DNA of 64,000 nucleotides from Heliopora coerulea (Eukaryota > Cnidaria > Anthozoa > Scleralcyonacea > Helioporidae). The position numbers and the translations under genes are program-made. Numbering within the stretch: the first letter of the stretch is position 1; each line of letters opens with the position of its first letter. Location of the stretch: assembly GCA_030142905.1 (NCBI GenBank), contig JASJOG010000112.1, positions 474,501 through 538,500 of the forward strand. Reading direction: 5' to 3'. Below, in pieces: positions 10,159 through 22,128 of this stretch. The notes below the pieces were generated by a model. The model was not told the DNA's origin. It searched no databases and worked only from the letters and a program-made list of their open reading frames with translations.

Positions 10159-10764
10159 ACGGGTGGTGACTAAAAAAGTGGACAAAGTTCACATGAATTT
10201 TTTTCCATACTAAAACGGTGGGATGTTGGTCAAATGACCTGGAGGTGAAGGCCTTGTTACCCTAGTAAGCATTGGTCACACAACTTAAACCTGAAGTGTA
10301 CTACATCGACGATGAATGGGTGGAGGTTTAAACAGGGAAGATATCTTGTTGTAAATTTTTACCAAGTCCATAGCGATAGGGGTGTTGCTTGTACTGTAAA
10401 CCATTTTAGCAAGCAAGGAATAGCTCGAAGCAGTTTATATAAAATTCTCAAAAGCTTTCAAGAAAGGAATACAACAGAAAAGAAGGTTGGAAGTGGACAA
10501 AAAGCTGAAAAGTTGACACCTTTTGCTGATAAAGAAATGTCTCCATGAGCTTGACTGGAAAGTAGTCCAGGATATGATGTTACCAGTTAAGACAAAGTTA
10601 AAGAAAGCCGCTGACACATCATCCAGATTACTCCTTTGGATAAATTTTGAGTAAATTGAAATAAATTGTTGAACATTACTAGCGTTTATACTGTAGTCGC
10701 CATATGCATCATTGCTTTGACTTCAAGCTTATCAATTTTGTCCACTTTTTTAGTCACCACCCGT
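10159..10764 (+). mobile_element. Tc1/mariner-like element, internally deleted
   Basis: Perfect inverted ends of about 28 bp begin ACGGGTGGTGACTAAAAAAG. They are flanked by TA at 10157-10158 and 10765-10766. A remnant transposase N-terminus lies inside. It is nested in PLE-1 and therefore younger. Confidence 0.8.
10312..10548 (+). pseudogene. Transposase N-terminal helix-turn-helix remnant
   Basis: The 78-codon frame resembles the DNA-binding start of an IS630/Tc1/mariner-type transposase: Val-Val-Asn-Phe-Tyr, then Ile-Ala-Arg-Ser-Ser-Leu-Tyr-Lys-Ile-Leu-Lys as a recognition helix, then Gly-Ser-Gly-Gln-Lys-Ala as the linker. The DDE catalytic domain is missing, consistent with the 606 bp length of the element. 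The product might still bind the TIRs, but that is inference. Confidence 0.5.
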
Positions 10765-11275
10765 TAATAAAATTTATTATTAAGTAAGCTTTCTCTTATG
10801 AGAAGGTCTCAGCTGGAGGAAGACGAAGAAGACTAAAGGACAGTGAAACCATCTGGTGAAATAAGGTGAGAAGTATCATGGTGATGTGTGAGAATATTGG
10901 TTGGTCCAGCGTTGACACACTTTTTACCTGTTAGGGCAGAAATTCCCAAGTGGTCAGAGATCCGTGTGTGGAGATGTCGTCTTGTCTGGCCAACATACAA
11001 TGCACTACAGCATTGACATTTAAAACAAATAACATCAGTTTTATTTCACTTTCTCTTTTTTGACATCTTTTCCTCTCCTTACCAGCTCTGACATCTTTTC
11101 ACCTCCCACTTCCTCTCAAACGCTAAAGTATATGCTAACTAACCTGTAATAGTAACCTTATAATTAGTCTTTGTCACATTTTATTTCATTCTCTGATGAT
11201 GTTGTGTTAAACGCAACGAAACGTTAGATCCTAAACTTTTGTCCTAATTATGCCTCTTTTGCCAGTCCTGCTGGG

Positions 11276-11606
11276 TTTTGATATTCATCCTTTCCGTTTA
11301 AACTGATTTTGCTATACCCTTCGTGCGTATTAAACATTTTTAAATTTGGAAATTTTTGCTACATGGCCAGATAGCTCTTTTTCATAGCATGGCGTTTTGG
11401 TGATTTCCAGATTATGCATTCCCCTCTGTTGAATAAAATTATCTGGCGTTAGCAAAAAAAAATCTTTGAATTCGATGTGTCGTTTTCAAGACTTAAATGG
11501 TTTAGGGCTTTTTTGTATCCTACATACGGGACACTGAGGGTGAAAGGATTGAATTAAAAGTTTTTGTGTAATTCTTTTAGTGTTGAGTAAGAGTATTTGC
11601 CATTTA
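11276..11606. other. No supported gene
   Basis: Non-coding flank between PLE-1 and the next TIR element. Contains only short A-runs. Confidence 0.4.
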
Positions 11607-12395
11607 AGGTGGTCTTACACATAGAAAATTTTTTTTGATATTTGAAATAAAATGAAAATCTACCTATATTATGTTGTTTAGGGAGGTTACCCAACTTTTT
11701 TGGTATATTGGTTCCATGGTAACCGAGATACCCCACCTCCCATGGAGAAAAGAGGGTACATTTGTAAACATGATAACTAGACAACAAATGATGGTAGAAA
11801 TCTGGAATAACTTTTAATTTGTAACTGAGAGCAACGCCTAGAGTATGAACTAGAATCATTTCTCTACTATATACAGTATGGCTATAATCAACATTAAACT
11901 TTTCGAATGCCGAGAATGTGTACAATTGTGTCACTAAAGCCCTCATTATTTTGCGACAATTGAGCAGAATTCAATTCTTTGAGTTTGTCCCCAAGAGCAA
12001 GGCATGTTCTATAAGCCCTGAAAGTTTGATGAGGATAGCTTGAATGCTCTTTGAGATATCTTGCATGAAATATCAGTAATCAGGCCATTTAGACGAATTG
12101 AGAAAAACAGCCTTAAAGTTAAAGGTGGGGGAAGGGTGGTACGGGTGATAAACATGGATAATTCAAATGTGGAACGGTTTTAATGAAAGCAAAATTCTCG
12201 TTGCTAGGGGCGTTGCTAAGGGAAATATGGAGTAAGAATTCTGGAAAATGCTGGATTTCTTGGGTTTTTACGTACTTCTGGGCAAAAAAATTATACAGAC
12301 AAAATTAAGAAGGCTTCAAAGATTGTATTTCTCTAACTTTTGCAATTTCGTAGATTTCACTCAAAATCGATTTCTTTTTGTGTGCAAGACCACCT
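11607..12395. mobile_element. Non-autonomous TIR element, about 789 bp
   Basis: Left end AGGTGGTCTTACACA and right end (reverse complement) AGGTGGTCTTGCACACA form imperfect TIRs. There is no obvious target duplication. The 130-codon minus-strand frame that crosses the left TIR is considered spurious. Confidence 0.5.
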
Positions 12396-13533
12396 CAAAC
12401 GTTTTAGTACGACTTCCATATTTGTACAGCTAGTCCTGTAGTAATTAACATTACTTATTTACACTTATTTTCTATGAAAAATCTGGTGACCTTGATAATG
12501 ATATTAAGATAGCATTGATACTTCGTTTTTGTTGGTGGTGAATTTCGTTAAATTATTGAAGTAGACATTAAAGTTGCCACATTACTATTTATTTTCAAAC
12601 CTCCAAAATACCGAAAAGTTTAAAGAATTTATTGTCGCAAATTTCCGAAGGCACTTTTCAATGAACCTCTGTCTGTGCGATTTCGTAGAGAAATAAGGAG
12701 TTAGGTTGAAGCAAGCTTATTAATTTCAAGAATATCGAGAAATCAACTTTTATGAAAATCCATTTTACCAGTCAAACTCTGTGTTCCAAACGGGACCGGT
12801 CAGGAGCATTGAGTTTTTCTAAGTATCGTAGACTTAACACAGCTTGAACTGCAAGAAACAACTACACTTCATCAGTATAAAGATGTAATTCCTGGGAAAT
12901 ATAACGTGATCTAAATTGGGATTTGCCGACATCCAACGACTTGCAATCTAGCAAATCATTGCCGACACACTCGTCTCAGGTTTGGAAACCGAAAGAAACC
13001 TTGACCTGCCATCTGAGGCGCTCAGACTGTGATTTCTAGTCGCTCACGTGAGGGGCATCTAGCTGGCATTTTGAAAAGATGTGAAAGTAAATTGATGCGT
13101 AGGCTGTCTTGAATGTCCTGTTGTTTTTGTCTCTAATGGGTTTTTTGCATCAGACTTAGCTGTGTCCAGTTGTGAGATGAGGAAGGCGAGTTTAGCTGCG
13201 CGAAGACATGTGACGTCCTAAGTAACACCAAGGTGAAAGAATGGAATTATTCTATGTCTGTAATGAACAATGAGCGAGCTACCTGTTGTCAACGAAATAA
13301 AATGTGTGTCCTGAGCTAGGCTGACTTTAGCCAGAACTAATAAGGAAGGAGTTATAGGAAAACGAAAGATTGTGTGTTTTTGTATGGCTAGAGTGGTGAC
13401 CTTTTCCGCCCCTGTTCGCATATTACTAAAGTTTTGACGATCAACAAACGATTGATTTATTAGAGAAGGCTTGAACGAACAGTCCAATTTGAACAACTGA
13501 TTCCTTGACTGGTTGCCAACTGTTTACATGCTG
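12396..13533. other. No supported gene
   Basis: A/T-rich sequence with no ORF carrying a recognisable domain. I see no repeat structure apart from short homopolymers. Confidence 0.4.
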
Positions 13534-13645
13534 AGTTTGAGAACAGAGAAAAACTTCTTGAGACATAAAATATTTATTTGCTCCCAAACGTTTGGGAGCA
13601 AATAAATATTTTATGTCTGAAATTGTTTTTCTCTACTCTCAAACT
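13534..13645. repeat. Long palindrome with a 58 bp perfect, spacer-less core
   Basis: Positions 13561-13618 are a perfect inverted repeat centred on CCCAAACGTTTGGG, with no spacer. Imperfect pairing extends outward (GTTTGAGAACAGAGAAAAAC against GTTTGAGAGTAGAGAAAAAC) to about 13534 and 13645. Confidence 0.95.
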
Positions 13646-14999
13646 TACATAAATTCCAGACATGTTACCTCAAACACATTCATAATTTACATGTTATTTA
13701 CGTTCAATGATTTCATTGAATGATTTGGAACAGACTCACAGAGCCAGGTTGAGAGTACAAAAAAGCACTGACGTTATCCTATGTATGTTATTCGTCGTCC
13801 ATGAACAATCTAGGTTACTCAAAGTGGTTCCACTTCTGTACGGTGTTCTTCTGTATCATCGTTCGTATCCTTGTTTTTCTGTCGAAATTTCCGTCAGTTT
13901 GCTGCTATTCCCGCCTTTTTGCGTTTAGACAAACCCAGACCGTTTGCCTGTAATTCGTTTGCTCAGAATGGGGCACTGATATTTCTATGGAAGGATCACG
14001 ATCAGGTAACGACATTACAAAAACAAAAGACCTCCTCTTACGGTGGCATATTTAAAGGGGGTCAGGCGGTTTAACCCCCCCGTTAAGCCACAAAACAATG
14101 TGAAAATTCCTCGCCATAACCTACCTGCTTACATAATAAACTTTTCTTGCATCTTTTTTTCAATTGTGCACCTTATATAAGTGATATTTGAATTTAATTT
14201 GAATTTATTGAACTTTAACTGCAATTATTACGAAGTAAAAATAAGTATCCATATAAATAAGACAATATGCAGTAACGAGAGACTCGCAACAGAGCCAAGA
14301 TCCAAAGGAGGCAAGTCACCCTAAAAGTACACATTACTATATAAAAACTAAAAGAAAAACTAAAAACAACATGTGAATTTAGTGACACTGCAGAATTTAG
14401 AGGAAGATTGGATGGTTTAAAAAGCTAGAATAACCAAAGGACTGTTTGACCACCCCCTCTTCTCAAAAACTTGGAACCTTAGCTAGTATACTGTACCCGT
14501 TGGGTAGGAGTATCATAATCTCATGAGATTGAGTGAAAAAGTCCAGAAGTCTTGTGGAGAGATATAAAGAAGCAACTTAATGATCTGAAAGATAATATTT
14601 GATTAACTGCTTACAAATCTTAAGGTGACTGAAGATGAGTAAATCTTAGCAATTCATACATCTCTCAACGGTGCTACAGTCTGTTTGACAAGAAACCATA
14701 TTGAGCTAAGGATAAACAAGGGGAAAGGGCAAACATGAAAATACAGCTTGTTTTTTGTGTATGTTCTTGTTTTACCGACTTTTCGTGCAGTTTTAATTTC
14801 TTTTACTTCGGCACTCAAATGCAAAATTCTCATTTTTTATTACAATAAAAGGTAAATATGACTACCTTCTTTACCGTAAAAGTATTCTGAGTTTCTTTAC
14901 CTCTGGTCACGGATATCAATCTACTTTTTCGATCAAGTTAGACCAGCGGTACACATGTGTACGCATTGCGTACCTATTTGTAGATGTGTGTTATTCGCC
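13646..14999. other. No supported gene
   Basis: Non-coding. It contains a C/G-run pair near 14055-14085 (GGGGGTCAGG, CCCCCCCGTTAAG). Overlapping plus-strand frames at 13707-14074 have no domain. Confidence 0.35.
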
Positions 15000-15128
15000 C
15001 TGGAACACCCAGAGAGTATAACTAGCGTTGAGGTAGTTCCCATGAGCTTTCAAAGTTTAAAGATCATGGTTAATTTGAATTTGAATTTGTATTTGGTGAA
15101 CATTCTTTGGTTTTAAGCTCGTCTGTCT

Positions 15129-15332
15129 TCAGAAACGGAAAGCGAGAATAAAGGTAATTGTCATACTTATAATAAATATTCCCAAGAGAGACAGCTTTTC
15201 CGAGTTGGTCATCCCCTCATTGACCGAAGCATAAAGGTCGGGACGTTTTTCCTGTAATATTTCTGATATAGAGAAGTGATTTTCCTCGAAGTTTAGCTGG
15301 AATACAATTGTGTCAGTGCTATTCCTAGACAT
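15129..15332 (-). CDS. Short ORF, putative single-pass membrane peptide, conserved in duplicated copies
   Basis: The 67-codon frame starts Met-Ser-Arg-Asn-Ser-Thr-Asp and ends in a hydrophobic segment (Leu-Leu-Gly-Ile-Phe-Ile-Ile-Ser-Met through Phe-Ile-Leu-Ala-Phe-Arg-Phe) that could span a membrane. The frame stays open upstream to a TGA about 18 codons above the ATG, so it may be part of a larger exon. In copy B (about 61925-62130, minus) the same peptide can be followed with conservative changes, but one frameshift lies after the Leu-Pro-Asp segment. In copies C and D it is decayed. Its function is unknown. Conservation between A and B is suggestive, but the whole duplicated DNA is similar, so coding status is unproven. 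Confidence 0.35.
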   Translation of the reverse strand: MSRNSTDTIVFQLNFEENHFSISEILQEKRPDLYASVNEGMTNSEKLSLLGIFIISMTITFILAFRF

Positions 15333-15535
15333 CCAGTTAATGCTTGAGCCGTGACCTGAAACTTCAGTTTTACAGGAGCGCTCAAAATGTCAAATTGTAG
15401 TTCCGATCAGCCCAAGGAAGAAACGGCAAGGAACCTTATGCTGATCGGTTACTCAGGAAATCCTTCCTTGTACTTAAACAGGTCGGATATGTAAAACTTA
15501 AGCAAGCAGTAGTTTGTAAATGTTATTATATGCGG

Positions 15536-17371
15536 TTAGTTCATGATTGTCCATATTTTCTTTGCTATTCATCAACCTTTATTTAGTATAATTACTCCTC
15601 TGTCTAAACGTCCGGGGAGGGATTTGATTTTTAGCAGGGAAGAGCGGGGCTTATGAATTAATTGCAATTACTCATTACAATAACGAGGGATTTACACACT
15701 CACTTTGAGAGATTTATCTAGATAAATACCTTATCAATATATTGAGGTATTTATCTCCATAAATACCTCATTAATATTTTGATGAGTGGCTTAAATCAAT
15801 GCATTGGCTCACTCAACAATGCTATGACACAACCAACAAACTTAATGATTAGTATTGCTTAGTATTGCTTCCACAACAACATAGACAAAAAGTTAAGTTT
15901 TCAGAAATTAATTCTTAAAGTCCCTGTTAATAACGAACTTGCAATTGTTAAAAATTGACTGGACTTTTTTTCTTCCTCCCTTACCCACACTTTTTAAACT
16001 TTGTCTTTTGGTGCATTCTCCACTTTAGTTTTGCTTTCACTTTGTGCCTGTTTCCCAGACATTTCACCCAAGCTAACATTCACACTAATGTTATTTTTGT
16101 GCTTTATTACTTCCTTGCTATAAACACCACTCTCCATGCTTTGCAACTTATTTCACTCTTTCCCCCATTCAGTCCTCATTTCAACAACCCAAATTGTGTT
16201 AATCAGTATTTGGGTTTCTTTCCACTTCTCAAGTTCCTGATCACCAACAAGTGAAATACCTCTAAAGATGTTGTCTTTAAAGGTTTTCTCTTCTTCCCCC
16301 TCTTTTAGCCCCAAACTGAGTTTTGACTACTGGTAAACTCTGAACCCATGAGACTTTACCACACAAAACATAGTCCAAAATATCTACTTCAATCTTAGGT
16401 AACATCTGGCTTTCACAAGAAAAACTGTTTTGTGTGATATATATGTTTTCGTCGCTCCTTTCCATGCTTGTAAATCAACTGAACCAAACTTAACAAGTTT
16501 AACAATATTGCTTCACTGCACACAAAACCAAGTGCCTTCAAATGGCAATCAAGGCAGGAAATGGGTCGCATAACTTATACTATTATTTCACCCATTTTCC
16601 CTACCTTTACATGACAGTTGTCACATGCTTAGAACATTCGATAGAATATTTGAACTTCTCTTAGTTATTCCTTAGTCATACCACTTACTCATGCTGACAT
16701 TGTAATTCTGCTGATTCACACTGATGTAAGAACTTTTTAGGTTACTTGAGTCATGAACACTGTCATGATTGTTACTAAATATAGTATATTAAGTTATTTT
16801 AAAAATGAAGTAAATTACATCATAGTTTACAGACAGACTATATAAGCGCTACTCGCTTCGACGCTCGATGTGTGTTCGTGTGTTCAAGATCATTATGTGT
16901 GTTCAAGTCTCATTGGTTTAAGGAGTTAACAGTTGTGGTTGGCATGCTTTACTGGTAGAATTTTTATCTTTTGTCACCGCTGGGTTGTCAGAGTTGCAAG
17001 CTTAAAAGTGTCAAGAAGACAGATAAGCTTTGAACATTTTTAGTTGTAATCTTAGCTCTTTAGTTTCTTTTCTCATTTGTAAATAATTCTTTTCATTTAT
17101 TGTTACATGTCAGTAACACTACCCACTCATCAAAATTCCTACTGTCTATTCAAACAATGATAAGTGACCAATAAGGATAAAGCACTGATTACTGCCAAAA
17201 GCTCCAAAGCAATAAACATCTTTGAACAATATCTTAACCTTCCTTCATATCATGAACTAACTTAGATAAATATCTTGAACATTGGTATTCAGGGATGTAA
17301 ATTCCTTCGGCCCTGTGGGCCTTTGGGATTTATATCCCTGAATACCTACATTCTTGGTATTTCTCTCTTAC
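15536..17371. mobile_element. 1.8 kb insertion in duplication copy A, identity unknown
   Basis: Copies B and C run straight across this site (B: TATATGCGG|ATAATGAAAATGG). Copy A has about 1836 extra bases between TATATGCGG and ATAATCAAAATGG. No transposase or RT is visible and no clean TIR was found. A 65 bp hairpin near the right end (17283-17347) is annotated separately. Confidence 0.45.
17283..17347. repeat. Short stem-loop repeat
   Basis: GGTATTCAGGGATGTAAAT is followed after about 20 bases by its near-complement ending ATTTATATCCCTGAATACC. Arms are about 22 bp, two mismatches. Confidence 0.85.
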
Positions 17372-18500
17372 ATAATCAAAATGGTCTAGGAGAGAACTTT
17401 GAGTTTCCAAGCCTATGCAATGGCTGGAATACCAACAGTTCTTCTGTAGAACTATTATGCCTCGAGAAAGTCAATTTGAATATACCATCAAGTTATTTTG
17501 CTTTTTAATAAGAGAAAAAGGAGGATTGTGAATTTTTAGTGGCTAAATTTTAACATTCATTCTTTGCTGAAACAAGTTTTGTTCATGAAAGATCTTGAAG
17601 AAATTAATGAAGTGTTCATTATTGAAAAATAATCAGATTACATACAAACACTTATATATATTAAGTATAAGGAGATACAAGAGATGAAAATTTTACAGAT
17701 CCATGCAGTATTGATCAGCTAGTATACTAATTCATTGATTGGATTGTATATTAAAGCCTTAGATACAGTGAGTGCTATTCAAACCTGACTGTGTCACAAA
17801 GTAAATAAAGCCACCTTCAGAAAAAAGCTGTTACCTATAATGCATGTCAAGATTATTCATCGTCAGCACTTTCTATTGAAGATGCTTTCTGTTTATTTCT
17901 TGAATCATTCAGTCCCCCATTCAATCAAAATAAAGGAATAACAAGCCTAAAAACAAAAATCGGCCATATACAAGGTAAAAAAATAATGTACAAATCAATT
18001 CATTCAGTCAAAGAAACAAAGTAATCAGCATGAGTTGCCTAGGAAGTGAATGGAAATCTATTGGAATGCCAGAAGAAAAATGCATCAGTAATTTTGGAGC
18101 TTCGATTTTCTATTTTGATATCGATTTTGGGTTGTGTCTTATGAAGGTGATCTTTAAATATTGGAAAGCAAGAACAATTCGGCTGTTTTGCTGTAGTTTG
18201 CAGACCTAAGACAACACCCATTGAGGAGTGTGGGAAGTAAATGTAAGGGTGGTAAAAAGAGTTATTATTGATGAGACAATATTTTCACCACAATTTTTAT
18301 TTCATTTCATGTAAGGTCAAAATCTTCTTGCCAAGAAGAACAAAATTGATCTAAGTGATCACTGTTTAGTAATGATATAGGACAGCAGCGAGCATGTTAC
18401 TGCCCAACTGCAAAAATCCAGGATGTATTCAATTTATCTAACTTCAATTATAGAAGAAAATGATGTTAATTGAGAACAGTGGTATGCACAATGTGAGATG

Positions 18501-19978
18501 TTTGTGTCACTTTATTTCTTCTATTATATTTGTTTGACTAACCATTAGTCATACCACTTACCTTTGTGCACATGCTGGCTCTCTTTGCCTGAAATATAGA
18601 ATTTTTAATTCTGCACATCAATTGTTTTCATCTTGCTTAGTTATGTCTTTCAGTTCTCTTCCAATGAAGCCTTAAAATTGTAGAGCCTTGGAAAGTACAA
18701 TTCCAGTGACTTTTCAAATAATGTTTAAGGGCTTAGTTTTCTGATCAACTTGGTATACTGATAGAAAATACTTTTAAGACAAATAGAAAAGACACTTTGA
18801 TATGCATTACATGTAGCATCATTTTCAACAATTCATGTTAGCAGTCAAAAGTCACTTCAAGGAAAGAAGTCTAATAGAGCTCAATTCCTCAACTGCAATG
18901 GTGAAACCAATACTAGCTCACAGATCAAAGTAAATTGCAGGTTCATGGCCGTCCTTGAGAACCTTGAAAAGTGTTCACTTTTTAAAGCTGCTGAAAAAGT
19001 TATGGCAAAGTTTGCTTTTTTTTTAGTAAAAGTATGTATCTAATTACGTAAAAATATAAAATGAAAACAAAGTTTGAAAAACAATTATAAATCATATAGT
19101 AGTATCGAAGGCCCAGTAGTATTAAGAACGATCTCGGCTATTTGCTTGAAGATTACGTGGAAATGACCTGGGTTGTTCCGATTGGGCTGAGTGTAATGTT
19201 ACTGGAAAATACCCTTGTAAACCAACGTTAAAAAGACCTAGAAAATACCACGAAAAAGATTTATTTTAAAGGCTACAGTCCCTGAATTAATAATTGTTCA
19301 ATTAGGCAGTTTTATTAGCTGACACCAACACATTGTTCACACGTGATCTTATCATGCACTGCCCACTCTAAATCAATTGCCACACAAATGGGCAGCGTTG
19401 TCTTTTTATTTTAAGCGTTGAAGTCCAACAAATCAAGATATGTTTCATCACAAATTGAGAGATTAAAAACCCCTGATAAAATTTTAGAAGCTTGTAACAT
19501 TTGGTAAAAAACATATCATCTGCTAATCAGACTGGTTTAAAGATGCTAGATTTCATGTTAGAAACATTGCACTAAACATGCGACTGGGAATTAACTGAAA
19601 TCGTTACTGTCAAATATCAATTGAAAAATGTCTTAATTTTTTTGCAGTTAACCAACAATTAAATATAACCCCAATCTGAATCTCTTGTTACACGTAACAA
19701 GGTGCCCTTCAGTTATTGTTCCCCACCCTAACTTAACAAAGCTCTCACCACACTCCCATGACAAGGAACTAACAAAACACAAAACATACGCCCAGCTAGT
19801 TCCTTTGACTTCCGAATTTGGTTTCAGATCTTTACACAGATTGTTGATTGGGGAGGAAGCAGTTGATACGATTAAAGGACGTTGCTCGAAACGACAAACT
19901 GCTCTGTACTTGACATTATTTTCTAATTTCAGTTGTTATTGCACAGGTCATGCTCTTAATTTTGAATATTTAGAAATA
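18501..19978. other. No supported gene
   Basis: A/T-rich. A 107-codon plus-strand frame (19685-20008) runs into the LINE-B tail and has no recognised domain. Nothing else is supportable. Confidence 0.4.
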
Positions 19979-20171
19979 TCTATTTATTTATTTATTTATT
20001 TAGAATAAATCTTTCGGTAGGGAGCCCACTCACTATAAGTACTTTTCAGTGGGGCCTTACAATTAATTTGAAAATAAATAAATACGTTATAAAAACGCAA
20101 TAGGTATATAATTAATAACATAAATGACTAACAAAGACTGAAAAAATTTAAATAAATAAAAATATTCAATG

Positions 20172-21901
20172 TTAAATAAATAATTTAGTAGCTTTTAAAA
20201 ATGCTTTGACCTCCTTAATGTTTCTAACGTTCTCTGGAACAGAATTCCATTCCATAACACCACGATGTGCGAGTTGATACTTTCTCCATTTCGTACGAAA
20301 TGTTGGTATCTTTAGATCTGATTTACTTTTAGTATCATAATCATGCACTTCCTGTTGTTGAGGAATATGGAAATCCCAATCAAAGACATTGTTAACTACT
20401 ATATACATAAAATGAAGTAGATGCAGCTTTCTTCTTTTAAACATCGTCTCCCATTCTAACTCATTCAAAGCTTCAGTCGCGGAAGCATGAACAGGCTTAT
20501 CCAAAATAATTTTTGCCATTTTATTTTAAAGAATTTGAATTCCATCCATCAATATTTTATTATTCTTATCTCCCCACATAATGTCTGTGTAGTCTAATAG
20601 TAGTAAGATTGTTGTTGTTGCTAGGAGTTTACGTGCTGAAGCCGGTAACAAATACTGGACTCTTTTCAATAATCCCAGTTGCTTCTTTATCTTACTTGTG
20701 ATGTAATCTACATGATCTTCCCACGTAAGAGATTTATTAATCATCACTCCAAGATATTTGTAACTCTGGATCCTTGCGACAGAACAGTCATTTAAAGATA
20801 CACCAAAGTGATTAATCGATTGTAATCTTTTTGGACACTCAATAAGCATAACTTTAGCTTTGGAAATGTTCAATGAAAGTCTGTGGTCAAATAACCATCT
20901 TCCAATTTCCTTGAAGTCAGCATTCAATTTTTCTTGATGGACATATGCAGACTTATCTGTACAATAAATTGGTGTGTAATCGGCAAACAAGGTTACATTA
21001 GAATGCTTTATGCATGATGGCATGTTGTTAACATAGATGGCCCAAGTGGCCCAAAAGTGGCCCAAGGATACTCCCTTGAGAGACACCCGTTTTGACCTTT
21101 TCTTCCTTGGAGATATTTTGACCGATAACTGTCCTTTGACTTCGTGATGACAAATATGAATAAAACCAGACCTGGTTTCTGCTCGTTACCCCAATAGACT
21201 TTAGCTTATACAAAAATATCTGATGGTCTACGGTGTCGAAAGCCTTGCAAAGGTCGAGAAATAAAACACCAGTAAACAGTGTTTTATCCAAGTTTCCCAA
21301 GGTTTCATCAACGAACTATGTTAAGGCTAAGGTGGTTGATCTACCACGACGGAATCCAAATTGCTGATTGATAAGAATGTTATTGGAGTCTCAGAAACAA
21401 AACAGTTGTGAATGTGCTATCTTCTCGAGTACTTTGCTGTTAATTGGCAGAACTGATATTGGACGATAATTATCTTTGAGAGTCTCTTTACCTTGTTTAA
21501 AAAGTGCAGACACTTTTGGACATTTCCAAATTTTGGGAAAAGACCTAGTCTCAAAAGATAAATTAAATAGATAGCTAAGCGATGGTGCTATAACCACTGA
21601 AACATCACATAGTAGACGAGCGCTAAGTTTATTAAGGCCAATGACCTTATTTACTTTCAATTTCTGAAGCATTAATCTTCTCGAACGAAAAATTATTTGA
21701 AGGTTTGTCTATCGGATAGTCCTTGTAACAAGCATTTTTAAAATAGCAAAAGGTTTTTGATAATTTTTTACCCATTGTCGCGAAATGATTATTCATTATT
21801 TCAGCGATACTCATCGTGTCTTGATGTACTTTACCATCGGCTTCAATCGTAGAAATTCCACTGGTTTTTGACGGAAGAGTTTCTTTAATAGCTTTCCACA
21901 T
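20172..21901 (-). pseudogene. LINE-B ORF: reverse transcriptase part
   Basis: Frames in order on minus are 21647-21901, 21391-21672, 21028-21300, 20526-21086 and 20172-20519. Visible motifs: Asp-Asn-Tyr-Arg-Pro-Ile-Ser-Val-Leu-Pro, Leu-Asp-Leu-Cys-Lys-Ala-Phe-Asp-Thr-Val-Asp-His, Gly-Val-Ser-Gln-Gly-Ser-Ile-Leu-Gly-Pro. The catalytic Phe-Ala-Asp-Asp is Phe-Ala-Asp-Tyr (GAT TAC), so the second aspartate is lost. A short duplication (GTGGCCCAA repeated near 21045-21065) shifts the frame just after SQGS. The C-terminal thumb and the Gly-Val-Met-Glu-Trp-Asn-Ser block remain. Confidence 0.85.
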
Positions 21902-22128
21902 TTTAGATCCATCTTATTTTGAATCTTCAATAAATTTACAAAAATATTTTGATTTTAAATCTCTCTCCATAGTTCTAGCCGCGCTTTTAAGCTTTCTATA
22001 CATAGACTAATGATCCTTAGAATTAGAATTGTGAGCTTTATTCAAATGATAATCGCGGTCTCTTCGTAATTCCAGAAGATTCGTTGTTATCCAAGGTGTC
22101 CGGTTTCCATTTGTCCCTTTGGTTTTTA

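Larger units (their letters stand above)
9828..11275 (-). mobile_element. Penelope-like element remnant with inverted ends (PLE-1)
   Basis: About 220 bp at 9830-10060 recurs inverted at 11050-11270, which is the pLTR arrangement of many PLEs. On the minus strand, about 10880-11045 encodes the GIY-YIG endonuclease start: Leu-Tyr-Val-Gly-Gln-Thr-Arg-Arg followed by His-Thr-Arg-Ile-Ser-Asp-His. No RT block remains, so this is a 5'-deleted copy. Each arm carries a CTGATGA-hairpin-GAAACG motif (intact at 11193-11223, mutated at 9878-9908). The element was later split by a TA-flanked DNA transposon at 10159-10764. Confidence 0.7.
15000..18500. repeat. Segmental duplication copy A
   Basis: Alignable by eye to copy B (about 61190-63126) and copy C (about 57770-61190). 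Shared anchors include TTAATTTGAATTT...GGTGAACATTCTTTG, AAGAATAAAGGTAATTGT, TCCGATCAG..CCAAGGAAG, CCTCGAGAAAGTCAATTTGA, AAAGATCTTGAAGAAAT and GCCAGAAGAAAAATGCATCA. Relative to B and C, copy A carries an extra 1.8 kb at 15536-17371. A and B are the most similar pair. Confidence 0.8.

Noticed and set aside
11554..11946. 130-codon minus-strand open frame
   Set aside because: It runs across the left TIR of a non-autonomous element and has no recognisable domain.
15955..16254. 99-codon hydrophobic plus-strand frame
   Set aside because: Lies in the unexplained insertion of copy A and is Phe/Leu-rich through T-rich DNA; no support for coding.
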